Of a stretch of DNA of 64,000 nucleotides, positions 53,982 through 64,000 are shown in pieces. Positions within the stretch are counted from its first letter, which is position 1. Every line of letters starts with the position of its first letter. Where the stretch lies: assembly GCA_963966185.1 (NCBI GenBank), contig CAWZYM010000322.1:1-64000 (forward strand), given 5' to 3'. Made by a program: the position numbers and the translations under genes. This stretch comes from Rhabditoides inermis. Lineage: Eukaryota; Nematoda; Chromadorea; Rhabditida; Rhabditidae. Under the pieces are notes generated by a model. It had not been told where the DNA came from. It worked only from the letters and a program-made list of their open reading frames with translations, and did no database searches.

Positions 53982-54642
53982 TGCGTGTGTGCAAGCGAGA
54001 TGGGTCGTCGCACAGTTCTGGTTTTGCAGTGGGTGCAAGGTGAAACCGTCTTTGGAACGTAAACAAGAACGTAAACAGTAGTCTCGCGGGTCAAATCAAA
54101 ACACCTCCACTTGTCATCGAGTGCACACAGTGCCAAAATAGTCATTATACTACCAGTACCTGGAACTGAATGAGAGAAGGAGGGAAATAGCGTGCAGAAA
54201 GGAGAGAGCTACGACTTCATAGAACGTCTTGTTACTTCACAACATAGTCATTACATTCATTACAACATCAAAACACTGGCCGTGATAAAATCATAGTGCG
54301 AATAGCGCCAGCAAAAAATCCAATTGGGCTGCCGGTCCTTTTATCCCTTTCACGATCTGCAAAACGAGCGAGCGCCCCGCTCAAATCACCCCTCTAACCC
54401 CCCGCGAATCTATTCAATCGGTAAACACATCCACTCTCTAACCGGTACATAGCCTACGCAACACAATGTGTCTATGTCATAGAACACACCCGCATACAGT
54501 ATGCCCTTGTCTGCGTGTCTGCCCGCGCTGCCTGTCTGGTGTCTGCCGGCCGAGAGAGGGGGGCTGGCCCCATTCGCTCTCTCCACAGATCCAGTCAGCC
54601 CTGTGCCTAGCCCCTCACTCACTCCTCTCTCACTCTGCTATT
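53547..54642. other. Pax B 3' flank and upstream region of the small surface protein gene
   Basis: No exon recognised. A short GA run lies at 53942-53978. A CTCTCCACAG acceptor at 54589 lies 53 nt before the next start codon, as at the other genes of this window. Confidence 0.45.
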
Positions 54643-55361
54643 ATGACCCGCCTCGTTCTCGTCGTCGCTCTCGGTGAGTATCGACACTTTGTTGCTTTTT
54701 TTGTAAACACTTTGTAAATTAGTATTTTATAATAACACTGTATTAGGGTGTTGCATTGCACGCACAGTCGGTTTCTGTGTTGTTTGAGTTAGAGTAGTTA
54801 GTAATTATGTTATGCTCGATGTCTGATTCTTTCCAAGAAACCAAACCCCTTTTTTGCACAAGCACTTCTTTCGTGCCATTTCAATCTCCTCGTTCTCGAA
54901 TTTCCGCATCTACCCCCATATCAGACTCTCTCACGGGGGTATAGTGTTTCGCGCATCCCAGTAGTGCATGACATCGAAGAATCACACTCCACACGCACAA
55001 AGTGCGGGATTTCTCGCGCGCGTGCGAGCCGATCCGGATTTGGCGAATAGATCGCGCGCGTCACCTTGAACTAAGCGAGATTGGAACACACACCGAAAAC
55101 GATGTTTGATATTCGGCGACTGTTGTGCTGTAAGTAGTAGTGATTCATTCGATGCGGCTCGAGTGGCAATCTGATGTATGCTGTAATGCGTGCGAACTCT
55201 ATGTATCATTCTCTTTATGCAGAGGTCAAAGCTTTCACAGCCCGCTGAATCAGACAAAGACAGTTTCTCTTGCGTCAGCTAAGAGGTCAACGATGAAAAG
55301 CTGAATCAGACTGTTCGTTAGTCAGCGCCCAATTTCGCATTAGGCCAGTCATCACATCATC

Positions 55362-55401
<40 letters not shown>

Positions 55402-56128
55402 CTGTCACCAGCCGCATTTCCTGCATGCGAAATGCACGTCCAGCCGGGAACAGATGCCCTGAGGCAATATGCATAGATAGAGAGAGTGAGAGTGAATAGC
55501 TAATGGATGAGGGCGATATCGCATTTCGAAAGGATGCGCGCCATTCATGTATCCGTTCAGCTGGTCCCCTCATCTCTCTCTCATCTTTCTTTCTCTTACT
55601 TTCTTCCTCTCTCTCACTCACTCACTCTCCCTCCATCTCACTCCCCCCCCTTACTCTCTCTCCCTCTCTTTCATCACAATCGCTCTTCATTATACCAGCC
55701 GCTGACTCAAAAGCCTTTATGTCTGTCCTGCCAACGATTCCACTTCTCTTTCGAAATCTTCAAGCGGCAAGAAAATCGAATCCGCTAATTCAGTCTCACT
55801 GGAGAGTATCTCAAGAGCTTTTCCACACCACATATGACAAATACGGGAATTATTCGCGCCTCTCTTCGAGAATCTTCCAGGAAGAGAGGAACGCATTAGC
55901 AGTTTAGCACTTGTTGTGCATTCCTTGCCAGGAGAGGAGATGAGGAAGGAGAAGAGAGAGAGTGAGGGAGAGAGAGGGAGAGAAAAAGAGAAAGAGAGAA
56001 AAGGAAGAAAACAGCCTTGGTATGGTTCAAAGATGAGCGCAGGAACACAGTGGTGTGTGTACACACCATGTAATCTTCTCATTTCGCGCGCGCCGTTCCC
56101 TATTTGGAGGTCAGAGATTATGGGAAGT

Positions 56129-56190
<62 letters not shown>

Positions 56191-57531
56191 GGAGGGAAAA
56201 GGGCAGCCGTTCGGAAGTGAGGTGTTTGGGGAGAATTACTGCGCCTCTCAAAGACCATCAGAAACCACAAAAACCGTCGGCGATGGTTCCGTGCCAAAGG
56301 GGTTCATTTCAAATGGAAGGCCATTGAGAGATGATCCAAAAATCGACAAGGTCACAACGTCGATTAATCAGAGTTCACAGCAGCTGGAAATAACTACTCT
56401 TACTCAAATGTAGACACTTTTTTCACATACCGTACCCCTACCGTACCCTACAGTAACTCTTCCAGCCCTTCCCCTCCTCATCCTCGCCTCGTCGGACGGC
56501 CCGGTGAAGAGTGTGACCGTCGACGAGATGCCGCCCGCCGCCGCCGACGCCGCCCGTACGTTTGCAATACGTTTTCCGATACGTTTCGCGGCACATACAT
56601 TCATACACCGCCCTGGGGACACAGCAATGTAAACAGCCGCAATCCGCAATCTATTTTTAAACTCCACCCTATCGAATAAGTTTCAGCCACTCCACAAGAA
56701 CACAAAGCATCTGGAAAAATACTAATAAGGAAGTGGAAAACGCTTTTGAGTGACGATGACATTTCCAGCGCAGGACGACGCGCCGATCCAGGTGGAGAAG
56801 AAGGACGGAGCTGACCCCGCCGCGCCCGCCGCGCCCTCTGCTTCGATGCCCGCTGCGGAGCCCACGGAGACCCGCACAGAGGCCCCCAAGGAGGAGGAGA
56901 AGAAGGACGACATGGCACCTGCTGGAGACATGGGCAACGGTGAGGGAGTGCTGTACTTTACTCAGGCGGCTGGATTAACGTAGTTACTACTATTTTACCT
57001 AGAGAAAGTTGCAGCGGTAGCGTGGTTACTGAGTTACTGTACTGTTTCACTTACTCTGCTTTTGCACTGGTCTTGGCGATTGTTGAAAAGGCGGGTTCAT
57101 GCTGCTTCCGAAGAGTATAACTTTTCAGAAATAGTTGTTAGAGAAAGTGGCAGCAGTAACGTGGTTACTGTACTACTTTACTTACTCGGGGCGAAGCAGA
57201 CTTTTGTGTACGGTAGCTTATCGTTTTTCCCATTATCCGCCTTATCTTCTGAGAGTTTGCCGGTACAAATCTTGTGATAGATAGATTCGCATTTGAAAAG
57301 TCGTGTGCCGCTGATTGAGTGAGAATTGAAGCGATGTTATCTATCTATCAATTATCAGTCAACCAGTGATCAATCAGAAATCAATCAATATCAGTCATCA
57401 ATCGCTTCTCTGCAGCTGTGTCCACTGACGACGTGACGACGTCCGAGACGCCTTCTGACTCCGAAGCCGTGAGCGGGGCTTCGGCCGCCGCCGTCGCTGC
57501 CTCCATCGCGGTCGCCGCTCTCCTCTTCTAA
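54643..57531 (+). CDS. Small mucin-like, possibly GPI-anchored surface protein
   Basis: I do not recognise a family. Exons 54643-54673, 56466-56555, 56769-56939 and 57416-57531 sum to 408 nt, 135 residues. The N-terminus MTRLVLVVALALPLLILASS is a clear signal peptide, cut by the first intron after VVAL. The mature part is low-complexity: acidic and Pro/Ala-rich (PAAADAAPQDDAPIQVEKKD, then Thr/Glu-rich) with no Cys. The C-terminus is SGASAAAVAASIAVAALLF, a small-residue stretch then a hydrophobic tail ending at the stop, the layout of a GPI-attachment signal. It could instead be a single tail anchor. AATAAA lies at 57790-57795. Phase-1 introns throughout support the model. Confidence 0.75.
56132..56190. 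repeat. (GA)n microsatellite
   Basis: Almost uninterrupted GA run in the first intron of the small surface protein gene. Similar runs are at 55363-55397 and 53942-53978. Confidence 0.95.
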
Positions 57532-58579
57532 TCTTCTAATCTCACTACATACCTCTCGTAGACAAGCCCCGTTTTCCACGATAGAAGCTTTACGCATCCA
57601 CACAACCCCGTCTTCCTACCACCATGTAGCATCTAGTCACACACTTAAACGAGACCACGTGAAGTATTGATTGTATACCGTATATCGTATACGTTTCACT
57701 ATGCTCAACTCACCACACACACACACACCACACATTCTCTCTGTAAGTGAAATCATGAAAAATGAAAGTCATTTGTTATTGTGAACGTGAATAAATGTGT
57801 TATAAAAGTTTTGAGTTGCTTCAATCTCGATAGAAGGCACTGTGAATAGTTGTTTTTTTTTCTCTTTCAAAAATGAACGCGATGTTCATTTGTATTATCT
57901 TACCTTGTTTCAAATATTCGTCTGCTTCGATTGGGCCAAAAACGGATAGGTGGAAACGACATGGTTGTGTGTAGTGTATAGTTGAAATTCATGTCACGCC
58001 TGTGGTATTTGAAGGAACGAGCGAGATGTTGCCTCGAGGAATCGTTGTGTCCGTTTCATTTGAATAGCCATGAAGAGAATCAAGTGTGTAGGTCGGCAGC
58101 TCAGTCGCATCTCCATAATTTTTCACAGCAATAGTCATCCGGAACATCGCGTTTGCGAATGGCAAACATTTTTTTTGTGATTGGGCAAAACATATCACAG
58201 TTTCACTATTTATATAGCGTCCTGGCTGGAGATGTTGTATGCGTATCATGTTTCAACTGACCACTTGTATTCGTATATTCGCTGCATTGATTAGAATTGG
58301 GGCGAGTATTGGGATCGGCTTGATAAACAATTGTTTTCTGTTGTTTTTTTTTACAATCAAATAACAATTGTTTTTTACCGCTACTACGCTTGCATGCAAT
58401 TGCAGTCTCATCGCCTCTCACCGCAAAACAACGCTTTTTCTAAGCAAGAATTCATCAACGCTCTACAACAGAACAGTGCAAAATATTTAAAGTAAACTCA
58501 TGGCTATACAACAGAAGTAGCAGTAACAAAAATAACAGTGAGTAGCGTGAGTACGAGCCAACATGGGAATCGGGCGTCG
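57532..58579. other. Convergent 3' region between two genes
   Basis: The surface protein gene ends from the left and the unrecognised membrane protein gene ends from the right. Apart from the AATAAA at 57790 and a (CA)n stretch at 57716-57730, I see nothing definite. Confidence 0.5.
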
Positions 58580-60289
58580 TCACTGCTCGCTGGCGCCAGT
58601 CAGCCGCAGGAGAGACGCGAACAGCCCCGAGTGCCGCCTCTTCTGCTCCTCGTCCCCGAACTGCTCGACAACCTTGCGCTCGCAACGAATACCTCAAAAG
58701 ATGGAGTTGGCATGACAACCTATAAAACATACCGTTCCCCACTGTAAGATGGTATGAGCCAGCAAATCACGAATCATGCTAACATTTGTATATTCCGTTT
58801 GCACTCAGCTCAACATTTCTCGTCGAAAACATTATGTTGTCCAATAGTTCTACCGTACCCTGAAGTCTTAAAAAGTGAAAATTTCATCACACGTTTACAG
58901 TTCTTTTTTGCAAAGTTGGAAGCACACCTAGCTAGTGTAGTGGTAACGCTCTCGCTTGAAAAGATATCTTAAATTTGAAAACCTCATCAAAATGACTTTG
59001 ATCTTTCTCTAACCACCCTAATGTCTCTCGTGAAAAGCGTGAAACTCATATGCGAGCCCACTATATGTCTGATAGACGGACAAACACACCGTCGAGCCAG
59101 CGAGTGAACAACGCCACGTCCTCATCCGAGTCCGCCCACACACAAGCAGTCAGAGTGCCGACCTGAACGAGTAGAGTACCTCCTACCTTCCACACTCCGA
59201 CCTTGCCGAGCCTCTCCAGACAGTTTCCAGCCAACCGAAGCGACTGCCGCGTCACAGGCTCGTCGTAGCCGGAACCGTCTGCACAACAGATGAAAGAAGC
59301 GAATCATCGACTCACGTTCATACAGACGAATCCTGACGTCGAATCGGCGGGCGATCCTCGCAAACTTCGGAAACGAGTGTTTGTAGGCGAGCAAACTGTA
59401 GTGGTATGGATAGTCGAGCAGGGCTCGGATCAAAACGCACAACAAGCCGTTGAAGATGAAGAGGTTGGCGGAGACACGAGCGATCCTCAGCGCAGCCAGC
59501 CGATCGATCACAGGCGCCTTCAGCTTACGCAACTAAACATACGCCGTGCGATGCAGATGGGGGAGAGACGTACCGAGTTGAGACAGAACAGGTGGATAGA
59601 GTGGAGACGCGGCAGGCACGCCAAGTGGTGCACGAACCGAGTGCAGCCCTGCGCGCACTGATCACAACTCCCACTTCGACACTCACCTCTCCCATGTCCA
59701 GCGCTCCGATGTCGTAGCGGTGGATGCGGAGTAGTCGCGCGACGACGCGACTCGAAGCCTGCGCCCGACCACAACTGCCTCCAGCCTCACACACACGGCA
59801 GGCGCATACAGTAACCGCACGGCCAGCAAACTCCTAGCAAACACGCAAAGTTGGCTGGCGATCAGAGTGACTAGAACGTGCCAGTAGACGAAGCCTGCTT
59901 GCGGGTTCGGAACGCGGGTGGGGGTAGGTGACACGGAGCAGGGCGGGGGTGCGATACGAGGCAGACTGGTTGCGGGAGCAGAGCGCGCGCACCGAGCGAG
60001 ACACGCGCAACAGACAGAGACGGGTCTGCAAGCAGCAACGCATGCCCTATCGCCCATCCCCGACCACACCTGCACATCGAGAAGTGGAAGGAGGTGGTCG
60101 TGCGCGACGACGTCCGGAAGATCGCCCAGCGGGAACGACTACAAAGCAACGGTCAGTAGCTCAGTCTCTTTGAAACTGACTTCGCAACTATTATTGAAGG
60201 ATCTGTCTCGAAGAGACTGACCACGCCAGAAACCACTCCAACTACACACTCACATCGGCCGAAGCGGGAAGGGGGAGAGCGCGATGCAT
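58580..60289 (-). CDS. Unrecognised 311-residue putative multi-pass membrane protein
   Basis: I do not recognise the family. Exons 60289-60254, 60138-60070, 60025-59935, 59894-59821, 59758-59687, 59648-59574, 59532-59316, 59278-59090 and 58692-58580 sum to 936 nt. Hydrophobic stretches suited to membrane passage include FVYWHVLVTLIASQLCVFA, SANLFIFNGLLCVLIRALL and VGGTLLVQVGTLTACVWA. Between them are basic stretches (RVVARLLRIHRYD, LRKLKAPVIDRLAALRIAR). The C-terminus is ERKVVEQFGDEEQKRRHSGL and then a short hydrophobic end. Introns are very short (40 and about 62 nt for two of them). The splice choice at 59820 is the least certain. It lies about 590 bp downstream of the ALG9 stop on the same strand. 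Confidence 0.7.
58918..58950 (+). other. tRNA-like A-box fragment
   Basis: tagtgtagtggtaacgctctcgctt resembles the 5' half of a tRNA (D arm and start of the anticodon arm), but no B box follows. It is a SINE-type remnant in an intron of the membrane protein gene. Confidence 0.35.
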
Positions 60290-60326
60290 GATGACTGGAA
60301 TGTGACGTCCCCTCTCTCTCGTCTGG

Positions 60327-60334
60327 CTTATAAA
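60327..60334 (-). promoter_or_regulatory. TATA-like box upstream of the membrane protein gene
   Basis: The minus strand reads CTCCTTTATAAGCCAG. The box is 38-45 nt before the ATG at 60289, so a start about 30 nt downstream would give a short leader. A CRE-like tgacgt lies at 60303-60308. An AG (attccag) also lies 5 nt before the ATG, so the leader could instead be added by splicing. Confidence 0.4.
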
Positions 60335-60880
60335 GGAGCGGGGGATTGCGCCAGCGGCACAAGGAGTCTGTTGCGTCAATGAAGAGGACTACGTTTACAA
60401 CCCAGGTGCGCATGCGAGAACTTGGGTCTGCTGGACAGCCAGTTGTAAAAGGGGAAGCAGAGACGAGATGGATATGAGCGTCATCCAACACCCATCAAAC
60501 ACGATTCAAAGGTAGTAAAAGTTGAGGCAAAGCCATCTAGCTTTGTGTTTTTTCGTATAGGCACACGCAAACCTCTACACGCAAAAATCAAACAATTTAT
60601 TTTACCAGACTAGCAATACTCTTAACAACCAGCATGAAACGTATACGGCAATGGGACTGGAAAACAACTCACAATCTCCCCTACGAAACAAAAAAAAATA
60701 AGTGACACCATTCGTACACGAAATAAAACAGCACACCGAAAACAAATCTAAAGCGTGTAAAGCCCAGAAAATCGTGTCGAAACGTTAGGTTAATAACTTA
60801 TGGAATACACCTCATCTACCTATCACTAATCCAATGTCCCTTGGCGTCTCCTCTTCTCCTCCTCCTTCTGCTCCTTCTCA

Positions 60881-61330
60881 TCACCGCTTGGTCGGCACAA
60901 TCCTCTCCAATAGCTGGTAGTGACCGTAGGTGCAGTGTCTGTAATTCATACAATAAAAATATCGCCGATACTGATAATACAATGACAATCGAATGCAAAT
61001 AAACGTTATCATCACAATCAAAAATACGCTTCACAATTATATCAACCCAATTCAACCACCGCTTTTCATAATAGTGTTTTCGCGGCCTTACCCAGAATAA
61101 CCAACCACTACCATAATATCAACATCCATTTCTTCCTCTTCTCACACAAGCACCATATCAACTATCAACCTTCCGTCCGCCGATCAGTGATGCACACAAC
61201 GTACACACCAACCCCTTTCATACTCACTGCTCGCTGACGTAGGGCACATAGAATGCTCGGAGCAGCTGGTGCGACTGTCCGGCCAGCAGGTAGGGATGCG
61301 ACGACACCACGCGCAGCTTGTCCCTCTGGA

Positions 61331-61409
<79 letters not shown>

Positions 61410-62203
61410 ATCAGGATGTTAGAAAATGGTTAGGTTTCGATTTTGGTAACACTAGCTGTTGTAGGAAGCGAGATACGCGCGCGCGCTCCCTGAGGGGCAG
61501 GTAATCCCCCGTGTACGAATGGTTTTCTAGTAGGGGGGTGGCGCGCACCAGCTGCCTCTAGCAGACAGGGAGTGCACATTCCACTCTGCCTGTGGATCGC
61601 ACTGATATCGTTCGGATCGCGTGCTCTGCCGTGTGCACAGTAGTGTTGTGGTTAGCGATTGCGCCCGTTGAGATACATGGCTCGAGTTCGGTTCCGGCTG
61701 GTGGCAAACTTCCTGTACTATACGATTTTACATAGAAATGACATTGTGATTGTAAATTTTCCTATCAGCATTACCTAAGCTCTTTTTTTGCAAAATTTAT
61801 ACAATTTTGGACTCAACAAGATGGATGAACTGTTGGATTTCTTTTAAAAAATGTTTTGTGGTTTATGTTAATGTAAATAGATTTATATGAAATCCAATAA
61901 AAATACATTCATTATCTTTTGAAAGGACTTCCGTAAGAGAAGAGTTTGTGTTACCCAACGTAATGCAACAAAAGCTCATGCATTTTATCAATCGAAATAG
62001 TACACAAACCTGCTCCAATAATTCAACAAGATATATAATCGATCAGATACCGAAATCAATTTGCCGACGTACAACATTTGCTCGCATTAGTTTTTATTGC
62101 AGAAAGAGCAGGTTTGTGTACTATTTCGATTGATAAAATGCATGAGCTTTTGTTGCATTACGTTGGGTCACACAAACTCTTCTCTTATGGAAGTCCTTTT
62201 AAA

Positions 62204-62286
<83 letters not shown>

Positions 62287-63691
62287 TACACAGCCAACCA
62301 CTAGAAGTACGCTTCTACTCTATTTGATACACGGCGATGAAGTCAATTCATATCACTGTAACTGTCACACACTATTTGACTATTACCACTAAAACTATGC
62401 ATTTTCGCATTTTCACTTGTTCAAGAAAACTAACGTCTCGGTGTACCCAAGTGTTTACATAGTAGGATAACTTGATGACGTCACTATACATACCCTCCCG
62501 CACCCACCATGGCTGCATAGTTGGGCTCGCGCTGCGTGTACTCTCCCGTGTCCAGGTCGATGACAAAATCGCACGAGTCCAAGTCCACGTATCTGCAACA
62601 CAACATCACGTCATCAAACATTGAGTGACGTCACCACGTCACTCAACAGTCACTCAACAAAAAATCAACATCAACACATTATGTATGAAAAACGATACAA
62701 CCAGACTCATACGTTTCAATAACACTAGATGAATAAGAGCAAAAAGAACGATAATGGGTCCATACCGAGACGATAGAAAATAATAACACCATACAATCTA
62801 CGCGTCACTCCCGTACTGACACCACGTGAATGTCGAGTACAGCAATTCGTCCCCCCCCTTACCTCGACGGCTCCTCCAGGTTCTGGTCGTTCATGTGTGT
62901 GGGGATAGCCTGCAACACTTGTTCTCTCTCTCTCTCTCTCTCTCTTACCCTCTCTCTCCCTCCCTCCTTCTCCCTCTCCCCACTCACCTTGGTAATGTCG
63001 GGAATCTTTCCCTGCTGCCACTGCTTGGGCAGCTGTCCACGGAACTCGCTCTGCAGGAACGAGAGCTGTGTGCGGCGCTTCCGGCCAAACCTGCAATGGC
63101 ACTGTCCCTGTATCTTTCTCTCTCTTCCTCTCTCCCCCTCTCTCTCTTTCCTTTCCCCTCCCCCTTCTTTCACCCACTTGTCCTCCACGTCATCTGGGAG
63201 GAAGAAGCTCGACGGGAACCGGTACCACTCCTTGCCCACGCACACTCGAACAGGGTCCTAACAAGGGAAAAAAACGTCTCCATGTTTTGCAAGGAAAATA
63301 TCAACCGAATTATTTCAAAACTCCTCACCTCCACCTCCAACAAGACTTTTACGTGAAACCTATTACAAAACAAAACAAAAACTCACATTCCTCTGACTGA
63401 AATCAAACTGCTCGGTGGCCGAGAACAGGTGGTCGTTGAGCGATCTGGAATCATCCTATATCCTTTCCCTCTCTTCCTGCCTCCCTCTCTTTTCCATCCT
63501 CTCTCCCCCTCCCTCCATCTCTCACCTCCTCTCCTCTCTCTTTCGTCTCTCCCCCTCCTCCTCACCTGTACACATCGGCCTGTCCGGTGAAGTTCCTGTA
63601 CAGGCTGAACGTGCGCATGAACGAGACGCACATGAACAGTACCACCACCGCTGTGGCCAGACCGAACGAGACGTTGCGCCACGGAAGCAGC
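60881..63691 (-). CDS. ALG9: ALG9 alpha-1,2-mannosyltransferase, C-terminal part
   Basis: ALG9 adds mannose from dolichol-phosphate-mannose to the lipid-linked oligosaccharide on the lumenal side of the ER, for N-glycosylation. The visible exons are 63691-63566, 63444-63387, 63257-63178, 63090-62998, 62909-62863, 62592-62508, 61325-61228 and 60938-60881, all in phase, about 214 residues. Diagnostic stretches are VRVCVGKEWYRFPSSFFLP, SEFRGQLPKQW, PTHMNDQNLEEPSRYVDLD and LLRAFYVPYVSEQ (human: CVGKEWYRFPSSFLLPD, SEFRGQLPKPF, PTDMNDQNLEEPSRYIDI, LLRAFYVPFLSDQY). A transmembrane segment (SFGLATAVVVLFMCVSFM) is in the first visible exon. It ends LERIVPTKR-stop. The catalytic N-terminal part and the start lie right of the window. 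AATAAA on the minus strand lies at 60601-60596. Confidence 0.97.
61331..61406. repeat. (TA)n microsatellite
   Basis: About 38 TA units with one interruption, 5 bp beyond ALG9 exon 61228-61325, so it directly abuts the 3' splice site of that exon and may affect its recognition. Confidence 0.95.
61627..61720 (+). other. tRNA-derived SINE-like fragment
   Basis: tagtgttgtggttagcga (A-box-like) followed about 40 bp later by gagttcggttccgg (B-box-like). This order and spacing are right for a tRNA head, but stems do not fully pair. It lies in the ALG9 intron near the foldback element at 61917. Confidence 0.45.
61917..62204. mobile_element. Foldback element with 99-bp arms, next to a TA run
   Basis: 61917-62015 and 62106-62204 are reverse complements with about three mismatches, around a 90-bp spacer. 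The right arm runs directly into the TA run. The inner end has agagcaggtttgt, as in the element at 36422-36799, but most of the arm sequence differs. Confidence 0.88.
62205..62281. repeat. (TA)n microsatellite
   Basis: About 38 TA units starting right at the end of the foldback element, in the ALG9 intron. Confidence 0.95.
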
Positions 63692-63704
63692 CTGCAGCAC
63701 ACTC

Positions 63705-63742
<38 letters not shown>

Positions 63743-64000
63743 TATCCAGAATCGCTATATCCTGCGCCTGAATCCTGCAGCACTGCAGCGACTCCTGCAC
63801 AACACACGTCAAATACAATATAGATGTACTTGTTAGTATAAAGTATGCACATAGTATAGTTACAGGTATTGGGTCGATTATTGGATTGCGCCACGGCAGC
63901 AGCCTGCACTCATAACACACTATAGATGTGCTAATAGTGTTGGCAAAAAACATGAGGACAACGGCTCGGCACTACTAGTAGTCCTCATGACCTCAATCGA
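63692..64000. other. ALG9 intron, with a partial exon duplicate
   Basis: A 22-bp stretch at 63886-63907 repeats, with one mismatch, the acceptor and first codons of the ALG9 exon that ends at 63691. The rest is a (CAAT)n run at 63705-63740 and unremarkable sequence to the window end. Confidence 0.6.

Noticed and set aside
58580..60289. Identification as a STRA6-type or peroxisomal PEX11-type membrane protein
   Set aside because: Length and hydrophobic pattern allowed the thought, but I could not name a diagnostic motif, so the gene is left unrecognised.

Overview
This window is nuclear DNA from a bilaterian invertebrate. The genes are split into many short GT-AG exons. The recognised products are a tandem pair of Pax3/7 homeobox factors, an aralar/citrin mitochondrial carrier, the ER membrane complex subunit EMC10, a BAP18-like chromatin protein and the ER mannosyltransferase ALG9. 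I cannot fix the taxon. Short introns, acceptor sites just upstream of nearly every start codon, and abundant CTACAGTA and TACGTTTCA words would suit an ecdysozoan or another lineage with trans-splicing, but that is a guess. There is no sign of bacterial operons, rRNA genes or a CRISPR array.

Left third (1-23737): repeat-rich. A 2274-bp unit is tandemly arranged at 1-3657 and 11331-17440. Each full unit carries a plus-strand candidate gene for a 107-residue protein (TATA-like box, hydrophobic first exon, one intron, AATAAA) and minus-strand exon-like pieces of a second, apparently decayed gene. The last array unit and the 6.3 kb beside it are duplicated almost perfectly about 13.8 kb apart. 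Each duplicate carries the last seven exons of an unrecognised minus-strand gene (6506-9708 and 20291-23499). An 876-bp element with terminal inverted repeats has inserted into one array unit.

Middle (24207-41625): three minus-strand genes in series, EMC10 (41625-39215), BAP18-like (38560-34458) and aralar/citrin (33418-24207). I rebuilt all three exon by exon. Each joins into an open frame whose summed exon length is a multiple of three (211, 272 and 724 residues). The introns are full of microsatellites, and one BAP18 intron holds a foldback element with perfect 119-bp arms.

Right (43278-63691): two Pax3/7-class genes lie head to tail on the plus strand (43278-45382, 294 residues; 48165-53546, 298 residues) with corresponding early intron positions, so they are a tandem duplicate. 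Then come a 135-residue small surface or secreted protein (54643-57531, +), an unrecognised 311-residue putative membrane protein (60289-58580, -) and the C-terminal part of ALG9 (63691-60881, -), whose 5' part lies beyond the window. EMC10 and ALG9 both act at the ER membrane, and aralar works in the mitochondrial inner membrane. No functional link between neighbours is evident apart from the paired Pax genes.
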